Of a stretch of DNA of 64,000 nt, positions 33,827-47,408 are shown in pieces. A program made the position numbers and the translations under genes. Positions within the stretch are counted from its first letter, which is position 1, and each line of letters begins with the position of its first letter. Origin of the DNA: UBA1952 sp965246785 (GTDB lineage Bacteria > Bacteroidota > Bacteroidia > Chitinophagales > Chitinophagaceae); contig CBDFFM010000004.1 of the NCBI GenBank assembly GCA_965246785.1, positions 124,001 through 188,000 of the forward strand, in the 5' to 3' direction. The notes beneath the pieces were generated by a model that made no database searches, was not told the origin of the DNA, and saw only the letters and a program-made list of their open reading frames with translations.

Positions 33827-33834
33827 CAAACCTA
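33827..33834 (-). promoter_or_regulatory. -7 element of the leucine dehydrogenase gene
   Basis: The minus strand reads TAGGTTTG 18 bp upstream of the start codon, matching TAnnTTTG and predicting a leader of about 10-15 nt. Confidence 0.55.
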
Positions 33835-33860
33835 ATTCGGAAACGGCGAATCGGAAAATA

Positions 33861-33911
33861 GCGGCTTCAGCCGCAAACCAGACACCCTTAACCCAAGGCT
33901 TCAGCCTTGGG
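33861..33911. repeat. Two-hairpin intergenic element, second copy
   Basis: Read on the minus strand: hairpin CCCAAGGCTGAAGCCTTGGG, linker TTAAGGGTGTCTGG plus TTT, hairpin GCGGCTGAAGCCGC. The linker is identical to that at 8631-8644, while the stem sequences differ yet stay perfectly paired. It lies between divergent leucine dehydrogenase and desaturase genes. Confidence 0.82.
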
Positions 33912-33969
33912 ACAGGCTAGTGACGCACCGCCAGGCGGAGCCGCTTAACTTGCAGCATCTTCTTTTTGA

Positions 33970-35055
33970 ATGAAACCGCTGAACGCCATTACCGACCCCG
34001 TATTTGTGAAGCCCGCTGCGTACAGTTCTGTAGAGCGCTTCTACCTGCGCTTCATCCGCGATGAGCGCGACCTGCCTTTTGTGAAGCTGACAGTGCGCAT
34101 TAGCCTCACACTGCTGCCGCTTGCTGTTATCTGCTACCTGCCTTTCGTGAACGGATGGTGGTTTGCACTGGCTGCCTTAGCTTATCATTACTTCAACAAC
34201 TTCGCTTACAAAGGCCCTTTTGGACTGATGCTGCACTGCACCAGCCACCGCAAGCTTTTTAAGAAAGAATACGAAGGCCTGAATCATTACATCCCCTGGG
34301 TGATTGCGCCCTTCTTTGGCCATTCGCCGGAGACCTATTACACCCACCATATCGGCATGCACCATGCCGAGAATAATCTGGAGGCCGACGAGAGCACGAC
34401 CATGCCTTATCAGCGCGATTCCTTCGCCGGATGGGCGCATTATTTCGGCAAGTTTCTCTTCACCGGCATTTATCATCTTGCCGCTTATTTCTTCCGCAAA
34501 AAGCGCCAGCGCCTCCTGATGCGCTCCGTGCGCGGTGAGCTGATGTTTATGGCGTTTTGCGCTGCCATGTGCTTTGTGAATTGGCCCGCTACGCTCATCG
34601 TTTTCATCATTCCATTCTTCCTCTATCGCCTCGTAGCGATGATGGGTAATTGGGCGCAGCACGCTTTCATTGACGCTTCCGACCCTGGCAATGCCTACAA
34701 AAACAGCATCACCTGCATCAACACGAAGTACAACGTGAAGTGCTGGAACGATGGCTACCATATTTCCCACCACGAGAAGCAGACGATGCACTACACCGAG
34801 CATCCCATCCATTTCCAAAAGAACCTGCCGCGCTACATTGCCAACGAGGCCATCGTCTTTGACGGCATCCACTTCCTGCACGTCTATATCTGGCTCATGC
34901 GCCGCCGCTACGATTTGCTGGCAAAGCATTTCGTCAACCTCGGCGACCGCTACGCGAATGACGCCGAGGTGATTGCCTTCCTCAAGAGCCGCACGCGAAA
35001 AATCGCCTTTAGCGATAGCAGCTCCGTTCCTGTGATGGCAGAAGCGGCAATGTGA
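33970..35055 (+). CDS. Membrane fatty acid desaturase-family protein
   Basis: The 361-residue membrane protein has three histidine boxes: HCTSH (residues 89-93), HHIGMHH (126-132) and, near the C-terminus, YHISHHEKQTMHYTEH. Hydrophobic segments lie at about 45-78 and 190-225. The boxes bind the di-iron centre of membrane desaturases and hydroxylases. The precise substrate (acyl lipid or carotenoid) cannot be read from the sequence. It is divergent from leucine dehydrogenase and followed by array B. Confidence 0.88.
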   Translation: MKPLNAITDPVFVKPAAYSSVERFYLRFIRDERDLPFVKLTVRISLTLLPLAVICYLPFVNGWWFALAALAYHYFNNFAYKGPFGLMLHCTSHRKLFKKEYEGLNHYIPWVIAPFFGHSPETYYTHHIGMHHAENNLEADESTTMPYQRDSFAGWAHYFGKFLFTGIYHLAAYFFRKKRQRLLMRSVRGELMFMAFCAAMCFVNWPATLIVFIIPFFLYRLVAMMGNWAQHAFIDASDPGNAYKNSITCINTKYNVKCWNDGYHISHHEKQTMHYTEHPIHFQKNLPRYIANEAIVFDGIHFLHVYIWLMRRRYDLLAKHFVNLGDRYANDAEVIAFLKSRTRKIAFSDSSSVPVMAEAAM

Positions 35056-35150
35056 CTTTTTATTGGTTAAGCTGTTGTGCTACTATGATGCGACAGTGGC
35101 GATGGCACCGTTTAAGCGATAGAATTACTATTTGGCTTTCCACTTATTAT

Positions 35151-35330
35151 GGATGTTCATCCACCTATCGCGGAATGCCATCCATGATAAGTGGAACGTC
35201 ATCCAGGCATCGTGGATGTCAATCCATGAATGACGGATGTCAATCCACGCATGGTGGATGCAATGCTATGGATGGCGGATGCCAATCCACGCATGGTGGA
35301 TGGACATCCATGATGCGTGGCAATGCATCC
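35151..35330. repeat. Array B: nine 21-bp units with core GGATGTCAATCC
   Basis: Cores start at 35151, 35172, 35193, 35214, 35235, 35256, 35277, 35298 and 35319, exactly 21 bp apart. The type is GGATG-NN-(C/A)ATCC, imperfectly palindromic, and examples are GGATGTTCATCC and GGATGTCAATCC. The intervening 9 bp vary, commonly ACGCATGGT. The array lies 95 bp after the desaturase stop and 114 bp before the helicase start. Confidence 0.93.
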
Positions 35331-35443
35331 GTAGAAGTTGATGAGCTTCACTTTTAAGTAGCCTTCCTTCTTAAGCTGGTAGTCCTCAAGTAGCCATTAA
35401 AGAACTGGCACGGCTCTTTACAACCGTATCTTCAACATACAAC

Positions 35444-37988
35444 ATGGCAAAAGGCGGCAAGAAAAAAGACGGCTATGGCATCATCCGCGACTGGCTGGCA
35501 GCTAAAGGCTTGCGTCCTTTTCCATTTCAGGAAGAAGCCTGGGCGGCATGGGGTAGGGGAGAAAGCGGCCTCGTGAACGCACCAACGGGTTTCGGCAAAA
35601 CCTTTTCCATCTTCCTCGCGGCGGTAATTGATTGGATAAACCAGCATCCGCAAGACTATAAAAAGCTGAAAGGCTCCGGCCTGCAATTGCTCTGGGTAAC
35701 ACCGCTCCGCGCCCTTGCCAAAGACATCCATCGCGCCATGGACATCGCGCTGGCGGAGCTGGAAATCCCCTGGCGCGTAGGTGTGCGCAATGGCGATACG
35801 AGCGTATCGGAAAGAGGAAAGCAGACGAAAAACGCGCCGGAAATTCTCATCATCACCCCGGAAAGCCTGCATCTTCTTTTAGCGACTAAGAACCACGAAA
35901 GCATCTTTCAAGATCTTAAAGGAATAGCAGTAGATGAATGGCACGAGCTGCTGGGCAGCAAGCGCGGCGTACAGGTAGAGCTGGGTGTGTCACGCCTGAA
36001 GGCGAATTTGCAAAATCGGCAAAATGCAGTTGGCAAAATGCACGCAGCTGCTGAGCAACTGCAACACTGCAACACTGCAACGACTGCAACACTTGAGTAT
36101 CTGGAGCAATCTCTGCTACAATTGGCAATCTTGAAGAAGCCTGCCAAGTCCTGCTTGGGCGATTGGGAAGGCGGCACCATCGTTCGCGCGATGCTGCATA
36201 AAGAAATTGCCATCCGCACGCTGCTGCCGGAGTCTGTAGAGCGCTTTCCGTGGGCGGGGCATTTGGGACTGAAAATGGTGAACGACGTGCTGCCCATCAT
36301 TCATAATGCAGGCACAACGCTGCTCTTCACCAACGTCCGCTCGCAATCCGAAAGGTGGTATCAGGCGCTTCTTGAAGCAGACCCCAGCCTTGCCGGGCAA
36401 ATCGCCCTCCACCACAGCGCCATTGACGGCGAGACGCGCACCTGGGTGGAGGAGCAGCTGCATGAAGGCACGCTGAAATGTGTAGTATGTACGGCGTCTC
36501 TTGACCTCGGCGTTGACTTTCGCCCGGTGGATAATGTCATTCAGGTCGGCTCGCCTAAAGGCGTTGCCCGATTCCTGCAACGCGCAGGCCGCAGCGGACA
36601 CCAGCCGGGCGAGGTTAGTACAATTTGGTTTGTGCCTACGCATTCGCTGGAGATTATGGAAGCGATTGCGCTGCAAAAAGGCTACGAAGCAGGACTTATT
36701 GAAGAACGCAAACCCGTGCTGATGGCCTGGGATGTGCTCGTTCAATACTTAGTTACGCGCGCTATCGGCGATGGCTTTCGCAGTGAAGAATTGTATGCCG
36801 AAATCATCTCCACGCATTCATACGCAGATGTAACGTGGGATGAATGGGAATGGCTGCTGCTCTTCATCACGCAAGGCGGCGCTGTACTCAGCGGCTATGA
36901 AGAGTACCATAAGGTGGTGCGGGGAGAAGATGGCGTGTACCGTGTGCCCAGCCGTCAGGTAGCCTTGCGGCATCGTATGAACATAGGTACTATCGTAAGT
37001 GATGCCTCCATGCGGGTGAAGTTTGTTACCGGCGGCTATGTGGGCACCATTGAGGAGAATTTTATCTCTCGCCTCAAGCCGGGTGATGCATTTGTCCTTG
37101 CCGGCAGAAAGCTGGAGCTGGTGATGGTAAAGGACATGGATGCGCTGGTGCGCAAAAGCAATGCAAAGAATGCGATTGTGCCGGCATGGCTGGGCGGGGC
37201 GGCTGCCGCTGTCAGCCAATATGAGCGAGGTGCTTCGTCATACTTATGAGCAAGCCGCTGACAATCCGGAAGGCAATCCGCTGATTTCCTTCTTAGGCCC
37301 TCTGTTTGACACGCAGAAGTCGCTGTCCCACATTCCCGGAGACGGCGAGCTACTTGCAGAGCTTATTGATACACGGGACGGCCATCACCTTTTTGTGTAT
37401 CCTTTTGAAGGCCGGCTTGTGCATCAGGCAATGGCGGCGATGCTGGCTTACAGGATTGCGCAGGTGTTGCCTATTTCTTTCTCTATTGCCATGAGCGACT
37501 ACGGCTTTGAGTTACTTAGCGACCAGCCGATTCCGGTAACAGAAGAGAATATCCGCGGCTTTTTCAACCCAAAAGATTGGTATCTGGACTTGCAGCGCAG
37601 TCTCAACGCCGCAGAGCTTGGGAAGAGAAAATTCAGGGACATCTCAGTAATAGCAGGCCTGATTTTTCAAGGCTATCCAGGTGCTAAGAAGAAGAACCGG
37701 CACCTGCAGAACTCTTCATCGCTTATTTATGACGTTCTGCGGGAGGAAGAGCCTAATCACCTGTTACTTCAGCAAGCCGATACGGAAGCGCTTACCTATG
37801 AAGTGGAGGCGGAACGGCTCTACGTCGCAATGGAACGTATTTACAAGCACAAAATCATCCTTACACATCCGCAACAGCTCACACCATTCTGCTTCCCAAT
37901 TAAGGTTGACAGCCTGCGAGAGCAACTGAGCAGCGAAAAGCTGGAAGACAGAGTAAAGAGAATGCAAGAGCAACTTAATAATCTTTAG
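35444..37988 (+). pseudogene. Lhr-like DEXH-box DNA helicase (ligase-associated type), split by a frameshift
   Basis: The first frame (35444-37249) contains the Walker A motif APTGFGKT (residues 46-53), the DEXH box VDEWHELLG and motif VI QRAGRSGHQPGE. It diverges after IVPAWLGG. The continuation RLPLSANMSEVLRHTYEQA... to 37988 lies in another frame. Deleting one G from GGGG at 37196-37199 restores AWLGGRLPLSANMSE and a single 847-residue protein, the usual size of the ligase-associated DEXH helicases that sit near ATP-dependent DNA ligase genes. No ligase or exonuclease partner is visible here. Array B precedes it. Sequencing error is a strong alternative to real decay. Confidence 0.87.
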
Positions 37989-38017
37989 GATTTCCGGGCT
38001 TTTTTTAGCAGAAAACT

Positions 38018-38048
38018 TTGGTCAGGAATTTGCCTCATCCTATCTTTG
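38018..38048 (+). promoter_or_regulatory. rRNA operon promoter P1
   Basis: A TTG at 38018-38020 and TATCTTTG at 38041-38048, 20 bp apart, match the Bacteroidota TTG...TAnnTTTG consensus. It lies about 520 bp upstream of 16S. Confidence 0.7.
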
Positions 38049-38153
38049 ACACCCGCTACTGGAAACAGAATGCGGGCAGCTCTTTCCACATCACTTTTTA
38101 GGTAGATTTTTTAGTGAAAAATTCTTTCTAAAAATTTTCTTCCCAAAAAAGAT

Positions 38154-38185
38154 TTGGCCATTTCAAAAAGACCTCCATATCTTTG
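38154..38185 (+). promoter_or_regulatory. rRNA operon promoter P2
   Basis: A TTG at 38154-38156 and TATCTTTG at 38178-38185, 21 bp apart, have the same -7 octamer as P1. An A/T-rich stretch precedes it and could act as an UP-like element. The remaining leader to 16S (about 380 bp) holds no gene and would include the antitermination and processing region. Confidence 0.75.
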
Positions 38186-38567
38186 CACCCCGCAAGAGAG
38201 AAAATGAGGTAAGAGGAAGGGTAGAAAAGCGGTCTTACAGGAAGCTGTGAGGGTTGGATAAGACATTGATTATTAAGTTCTTTGAATTAAGGAAGCAGCT
38301 GGGATTGAAGATGTAAATCTGATAATCCCGGCAGGTAAGAAGTTCAGAAAGTCGTAAGATAATCTGAGCTGTACACAAAACGAACACGAACAAAAAACAC
38401 AGGCTTCTGAATAGATGGAATCTGCAAGGAGGAGATTGAAAACAGAATCCGAAAAACAATTCAAATACAAGTAAGCTAGACTTTTAGTCAGCTTTTTTCT
38501 TCATGTCGCAAGATATGTTTTAAAGAGTACAAGCTAAGTGGTCTGAACCTTCTTTGTGAATAAAATT

Positions 38568-40093
<1,526 letters not shown>

Positions 40094-40284
40094 TTAGAGT
40101 ATCTCCACCTCCCCCGTACAAGGGGAATAAAGGTAGAGGCACCAAACAGTGAGTGTTCGGAAGAGACAAAGGCGCTATGCCCTAATCTTCAAATAGAGAA
40201 GTAACCAGTTTACTTTCTCGTAGTATAAAAATTGCCTACTGTATAAACAGCTGCTTTCCTTTCTTCAAAATTATTATTGTGCCC

Positions 40285-40359
40285 AGTCTCGTAGCTCAGC
40301 CTGGTTAGAGCACTACACTGATAATGTAGGGGTCTCCAGTTCAAATCTGGACGGGACTA
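40285..40359 (+). tRNA. tRNA-Ile (GAT)
   Basis: The acceptor stem AGTCTCG / CGGGACT, D-arm GCTCAGCC...GAGC, anticodon arm with GAT and T-arm CCAGTTCAAATCTGG fold correctly. It lies in the 16S-23S spacer, the standard Ile-Ala arrangement. The CCA end is not encoded. Confidence 0.97.
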
Positions 40360-40367
40360 CTACAATC

Positions 40368-40440
40368 GGGGGATTAGCTCAGCTGATAGAGCACCTGCCT
40401 TGCACGCAGGGGGTCAACGGTTTGAATCCGTTATCCTCCA
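40368..40440 (+). tRNA. tRNA-Ala (TGC)
   Basis: The acceptor GGGGGAT / ATCCTCC, the anticodon loop CTTGCAC in stem CCTGC/GCAGG and the T-arm ACGGTTTGAATCCGT give a normal cloverleaf. It starts 8 bp after tRNA-Ile. Confidence 0.97.
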
Positions 40441-40943
40441 CACGCCTGAGGGAAGAAGGAATAGGAAAGAGTGAATAGTTGAGACAGATTGAGTTAGAAA
40501 GTTCTTTAGAAAAAGCTGATAGGGGCCGTATAGAGGCGGCCGGTTGAATGGTTCAACTCCATTCCTTAATCACACGAATCAGTTACCGCATTGTCGCATC
40601 AGCACATTGCCGTATTGGATTCAAGTTCTTTGACATATTGAAAAAGCAATTTATCTCCTTAAAAGGCGGGATGTAGCAATACAGAACAATCCTTTTAGAG
40701 GAAATAGGTAGTACAAAAAAGAAAGAAAAGAAGAAGAATATGCCTTTTTTCATCTGATGCAAATCAGTGGAAAGAAGGGAAGATAGAAAAGAAGGTCCCG
40801 AGCCTGAAGTTTTATTCTGGAAGTATTCTCTGACTAATAGTAGGGGCGCATCCTTGTGGTGGCCCTTGCATAGTAGTGATAAACAAGGTCTTTTGTCTGA
40901 AGTGATTACTTCTTCAGACAATCGTGCCGGTCTTTAAAGATTT
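40441..40943 (+). other. tRNA-Ala to 23S spacer
   Basis: About 500 bp without a gene, A/G-rich in its middle part. It should hold the 23S processing stem. No further tRNA was seen. Confidence 0.6.
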
Positions 40944-43860
<2,917 letters not shown>

Positions 43861-44219
43861 TATTTTTTAAGTAAAAAGTACTTAGTACCTGAGTATTAAG
43901 TGCCGAAACAAAAAACGTAAGCCACTAGACAATAAACACTACTAACAAAACAAGTAAGAGAAACAAATGCTTCCCGCATTAAAACGGCTGGGGACTTCTT
44001 TTCTACGCTTCTGAAACACTTCTTCCTTCTAATCTGAAATGGTATCCGGTACTTTACTTGAGTATCCCGTATCAGGCTCTTTGAGTCCCGCCCGTTAGAT
44101 TGCTTCCCGATATGTCACCCTTATTATCAATCCGATAGCGGAATGTATAAAGGAAGTGCGGTTATTAAGGTTCAATCCGAAATCCGCAACTCCCCAACTC
44201 CGCAATCACTCAAGACCTT
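43861..44219 (+). other. 23S to 5S spacer
   Basis: About 360 bp between 23S and 5S with no recognisable gene or tRNA. It has no repeats beyond short AAGTACTTAGTACCTGAGTA-like partial palindromes. Confidence 0.55.
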
Positions 44220-44332
44220 ATGGTGGTCTTGCCGGCGGTGCCTCCACCTCTTCCCATTCCGAACAGAGCAGTTAAGCCCGCCATGGCCAATGATACTACA
44301 TGCTAAAATGTGGGAAAGTAGGTAGCCGCCAT
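44220..44332 (+). rRNA. 5S ribosomal RNA
   Basis: The terminal stem ATGGTGGT / GCCGCCAT closes the molecule. The conserved CCATTCCGAACAGAGCAGTTAAGCCC and GGGAAAGTAGGT are present. It completes the 16S-Ile-Ala-23S-5S operon. Confidence 0.96.
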
Positions 44333-44345
44333 ATCCTTTTTACCA

Positions 44346-44377
44346 AAAAGCCCCATCTCTAAAAAGATGGGGCTTTT
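44346..44377. terminator. rRNA operon terminator (bidirectional)
   Basis: A perfect 13-bp stem AAAAGCCCCATCT / AGATGGGGCTTTT with loop CTAAAA is followed by more T. It lies 13 bp after 5S and also serves the convergent DAHP synthase gene. Confidence 0.92.
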
Positions 44378-44404
44378 TTATTGGCAGTAGACATCGGATT
44401 ACTA

Positions 44405-45490
44405 TTACGTCCCAAATACCGCACGCTGATGCGCAATGCTCTCCATATGCACCGCATCCAAGAATTGCCTGATAAATTCTTCGCTAAGTCCTAAACCGCC
44501 GCCCGCTTGTTGCACACGTTGCAGAATCTCATTCCAACGTACCGTTTGTAGAATGGCAATGTCATTTGCCTTCTTGTATTCACCAATCTTATCCGCAAGC
44601 TGCATGCGCTGGCCAAGGAGCTGAATTATCTCATCATCCAATCCATCAATGCGCTGGCGTAGCCCGTCCAATGCCGCATGATATGCGACGCTCGGCGTAT
44701 CCTGTTGACGCCATGTGATGCCAGAAAGCAGCGCGTTTAATTGTGAGGCAGTAATCTGTTGCGCTGCGTCGCTCCATGCGTCATCCGGCTGCGGATGGCT
44801 TTCAATCATCAATCCATCATACCCGAGGTCAATAGCTTTCTGCGCTACGCGCTGCAGCGTATCGCGGCGGCCGCAGATGTGCGATGGGTCGTTGATGAAC
44901 GGCAGGGCAGGGTGGCGGCGCTTCATCTCAATCGCCAGGTGCCACATCGGTGCGTTGCGATATTCGGTATTGCCATAGGCCGCAAAGCCTCGATGAATAA
45001 GCCCGATATTTTCTACTCCGGCTTTCGCTACGCGCTCCACAGCTCCTGTCCATAAATCTACATCCGCATTGAGCGGATTTTTGATGAAGACGGGAATGTC
45101 CACGCCACGCAACGCATCCGCAATGTCCTGCACAGAAAATGGATTCACCGTGCTGCGCGCACCAATCCACAGCATATCCATATCCGCCTTTAGCGCAAGC
45201 TCTACCTGCCGGCTATTTGCAATCTCAATGGCCACTGGCAGACCGGTAATAGCCCTTGCCTGCTGTAGCCAGGCTAATCCTTCCTCGCCCACACCTTCAA
45301 AAGAGCCGGGCCGTGTGCGTGGCTTCCAGATGCCGGCGCGGAATACATCCACCTTTCCAATTGCCGCTAAATCCCTCGCCGACTGAAGCACCTGCGCTTC
45401 CGTCTCCGCGCTGCACGGGCCGGCAATGATGAGCGGACGTTTTTGCCGGAAAGAATGAATGGCGGGTTTAAGATTCGGAGCGGCTTGCAT
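44405..45490 (-). CDS. Bifunctional DAHP synthase / chorismate mutase
   Basis: ATG 45488-45490 gives about 361 residues. The N-terminal domain is a KDO8P/DAHP synthase barrel with PLIIAGPCSAETE, FRAGIWKPRTRPGSFEG, GLIHRGFAAYG and the metal-binding INDPSHICGRRDTL. The C-terminal 90 residues (DGLRQRIDGLDDEIIQLLGQRMQLADKIGEYKK) are an AroQ-type chorismate mutase. It catalyses the first shikimate-pathway step and the branch to prephenate, and the mutase domain probably gives feedback control. The upstream extension of the frame lacks a good start. It lies 37 bp after yraN. Confidence 0.95.
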   Translation of the reverse strand: MQAAPNLKPAIHSFRQKRPLIIAGPCSAETEAQVLQSARDLAAIGKVDVFRAGIWKPRTRPGSFEGVGEEGLAWLQQARAITGLPVAIEIANSRQVELALKADMDMLWIGARSTVNPFSVQDIADALRGVDIPVFIKNPLNADVDLWTGAVERVAKAGVENIGLIHRGFAAYGNTEYRNAPMWHLAIEMKRRHPALPFINDPSHICGRRDTLQRVAQKAIDLGYDGLMIESHPQPDDAWSDAAQQITASQLNALLSGITWRQQDTPSVAYHAALDGLRQRIDGLDDEIIQLLGQRMQLADKIGEYKKANDIAILQTVRWNEILQRVQQAGGGLGLSEEFIRQFLDAVHMESIAHQRAVFGT

Positions 45491-45527
45491 GAGCCACAAA
45501 AGTAATTGCACACTTGCACGCGCTTTC

Positions 45528-45881
45528 CTAAAAAGCATCCCGCAGGTGGAGCACCTCTTCCGCCACGCCAGCCCGCAGCACTATGCTCACCACATCAAAG
45601 CGTGCACGCGGGTAGTGCGGATGCAGCTCCATAAACACTTCCGCACCCGCGCGCAGGTGCGCCTGCTTCTTCGCATCAATCGCTTCTTCCGGAAAGCCGT
45701 AGCCTAAGCCGCCGCGCGTCTTTATTTCTACAAACACCAGCTCTTCGCCGTCTAGGGCGATTAGGTCTATCTCCTTGTGCGCCGTCCGCCAGTTGCGGTG
45801 CAGGATGTTGAAGCCTTTCTTCACAAGATATTCTTCCGCCAATCGCTCGCCGCTCTTTCCGGTTTCGTTATGTTTGCCCAT
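45528..45881 (-). CDS. YraN/UPF0102 family nuclease-fold protein
   Basis: The 117-residue protein has GKSGERLAEEYLVKKGFNIL, the EIDLIALDGEELVFVEIKTR core of the restriction endonuclease-like fold (E-I-D and E-x-K) and the usual length. The physiological role is not settled, though a role in DNA processing or recombination has been suggested for the family. It is divergent from the isomerase gene, with 24 bp between starts. Confidence 0.93.
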   Translation of the reverse strand: MGKHNETGKSGERLAEEYLVKKGFNILHRNWRTAHKEIDLIALDGEELVFVEIKTRGGLGYGFPEEAIDAKKQAHLRAGAEVFMELHPHYPRARFDVVSIVLRAGVAEEVLHLRDAF

Positions 45882-45905
45882 CTTTTTCCACGTTACACAA
45901 TCAGC

Positions 45906-46889
45906 ATGAAAGAATTAATTGCGGCCTTTCCCGGCCAGCTTGAGGAAGCCCTGCGCATCGGCCAAAGCTATTCATTTATCATAGGGCCTGAGGCGCCCGC
46001 CAACATTGTGCTTACCGGCCTCGGCGGCTCCGGCATTGGCGGCTCTATTGTTCAGAATTATGTGGCCGATAAGCTGAAGATTCCCTTCGTCGTCAATAAG
46101 GATTATTTCCTGCCGGCCTTTGTGGGCGCGGATTCGCTCGTCATTGTCTGCTCTTACAGTGGCAATACGGAGGAGACGCTTGCCGCGATGAAGCAGGCCA
46201 TTAAGATGAAGGCAAAGATCGTCTGCATCACTTCCGGCGGCGAGGTGGAAAAACTGGCCGCGAAGAAGGGCATTGACTGCATCCTCATTCCCGGCGGCAA
46301 TCCGCCGCGCGCCTCGCTCGGGTACTCGCTCGTGCAGATTCTTTATGTGCTGAAGCACTTTGGGCTCCTGCGCGCGAAGTTTGATAAAGAAATCTCCGCC
46401 GCCATTGAGCTGATTACGCGCGAGCGGAAGGCTATAGAAAAGAAAGCCCAAAGCATTGCCCAAAAACTTATTGGCAAGACGCCCGTCATCTACGCCGCGC
46501 AAAGCTTTGAAGGCCTCGCCATCCGCGTGCGGCAGCAGATCAATGAGAACAGTAAGATGCTCTGCTGGCACGGCGCCATCCCCGAAATGAACCACAACGA
46601 GCTGGTGGGCTGGCGCGATAAGGACGACTCGCGCGCCGTGCTTCTCCTGCGCAACGAAGACGACTACGAGCGCGTACAGACGCGCATGGAAATAAACAAG
46701 AAAATCATCCGCAAGTACACGCCCAACATCATTGAGCTGTATTCAAAAGGCGAGAGCTACTGGGAAAAGATTTTCTACTTCATACACCTCACCGACTGGG
46801 TGTCCGTCTATCTGGCCGACCTGCACGAGGTGGATGCTACGGAGGTGAAGGTGATAGACTTTCTGAAAGGCTCGCTGGCGGGGCAGTAA
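45906..46889 (+). CDS. Bifunctional phosphoglucose/phosphomannose isomerase family protein
   Basis: ATG 45906 gives 327 residues. GLGGSGIGGSIVQNY and CSYSGNTEETLAAMK form the first SIS domain, and WHGAIPEMNHNELVGW and FYFIHLTDWVSVYLA match the C-terminal isomerase domain of this family. It interconverts fructose-6-phosphate with glucose- or mannose-6-phosphate. A longer frame upstream overlaps yraN on the other strand and is not credible. A terminator and array D follow. Confidence 0.9.
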   Translation: MKELIAAFPGQLEEALRIGQSYSFIIGPEAPANIVLTGLGGSGIGGSIVQNYVADKLKIPFVVNKDYFLPAFVGADSLVIVCSYSGNTEETLAAMKQAIKMKAKIVCITSGGEVEKLAAKKGIDCILIPGGNPPRASLGYSLVQILYVLKHFGLLRAKFDKEISAAIELITRERKAIEKKAQSIAQKLIGKTPVIYAAQSFEGLAIRVRQQINENSKMLCWHGAIPEMNHNELVGWRDKDDSRAVLLLRNEDDYERVQTRMEINKKIIRKYTPNIIELYSKGESYWEKIFYFIHLTDWVSVYLADLHEVDATEVKVIDFLKGSLAGQ

Positions 46890-46906
46890 TTGCGGATTTC
46901 GGATTG

Positions 46907-46936
46907 AAAAGGCCGCTCAGATGTGGGCGGCCTTTT
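46907..46936 (+). terminator. Terminator of the isomerase gene
   Basis: A perfect 10-bp stem AAAAGGCCGC / GCGGCCTTTT with a 10-nt loop is followed by TTATTT, 18 bp after the stop. Confidence 0.92.
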
Positions 46937-46947
46937 TATTTACACCA

Positions 46948-47177
46948 TGTTCAGTTCTGCACACCCCAGCCGGGAGACCCAAATATGGCATGTGCAATTC
47001 TGAACATGCCGTTCTGAAACGCTCAGACCTATATGTGCAGAACTGAACATGCCATTCTGAGGGCTTCCTGCCTATGTGTGCAGTTCTGCACATGCCATGC
47101 CGAATACTTCTGACCAGCATGTGCAATGCTGCACACCTTACTCCGGGCGTTCAAACCGATATGTGCAGTTCTGCACA
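46948..47177. repeat. Array D: six units of 43 bp with palindromic core TGTGCAGTTCTGCACA
   Basis: Core starts are 46948, 46991, 47034, 47077, 47120 and 47162 (spacing 43, 43, 43, 43, 42). Two cores are the perfect 16-bp inverted repeat TGTGCAG-TT-CTGCACA and the others carry one to three changes. The 27-bp spacers are partly conserved around CATGCCATTCTGA and CCTATATG. The period is close to two 21-bp units. It lies just after the isomerase terminator. Confidence 0.92.
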
Positions 47178-47220
47178 TAGCATCCTGAACGGATTTTTCC
47201 CGCCGCTCGCCACTCCCACT

Positions 47221-47379
47221 CATTGAAGTCTTGCGCAGCAGACTTCAATGATGAATGGAAGCAAGACTGTGTCTTGCAATGGCGATGCAAGTCGGAGACT
47301 TGCTTTTATTGTGGGTTTAAGTCTGCTTCGCAAGACTTAAACCAGTGGGGGGTTTAAGTCTGCTTCGCAAGACTTAAAC
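47221..47379. repeat. Cluster of five AAGTC/GACTT hairpins
   Basis: The hairpins are at 47221-47250 (10-bp stem CATTGAAGTC), 47261-47277 (GCAAGAC-TGT-GTCTTGC), 47287-47303 (GCAAGTC-GGA-GACTTGC), 47315-47342 and 47352-47379. The last two are identical copies of a 28-bp palindrome (arms GTTTAAGTCT) in an exact 37-bp tandem duplication. All share the theme AAGTC/GACTT. The cluster separates array D from a small low-GC gene. Confidence 0.88.
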
Positions 47380-47408
47380 CAGTGGGGGTTTATATTGGCA
47401 ACTGTAGC

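Noticed and set aside
46917..47223. Two short minus-strand open frames across array D
   Set aside because: They simply translate the repeats. The 43-bp period is not a multiple of three, so each repeat is read in a different frame and no protein family is suggested.
47314..47388. CRISPR-like pair of 28-bp palindromic repeats
   Set aside because: Only two copies, separated by 9 bp, and the whole 37-bp unit is an exact tandem duplication. There is no spacer diversity and no cas gene.
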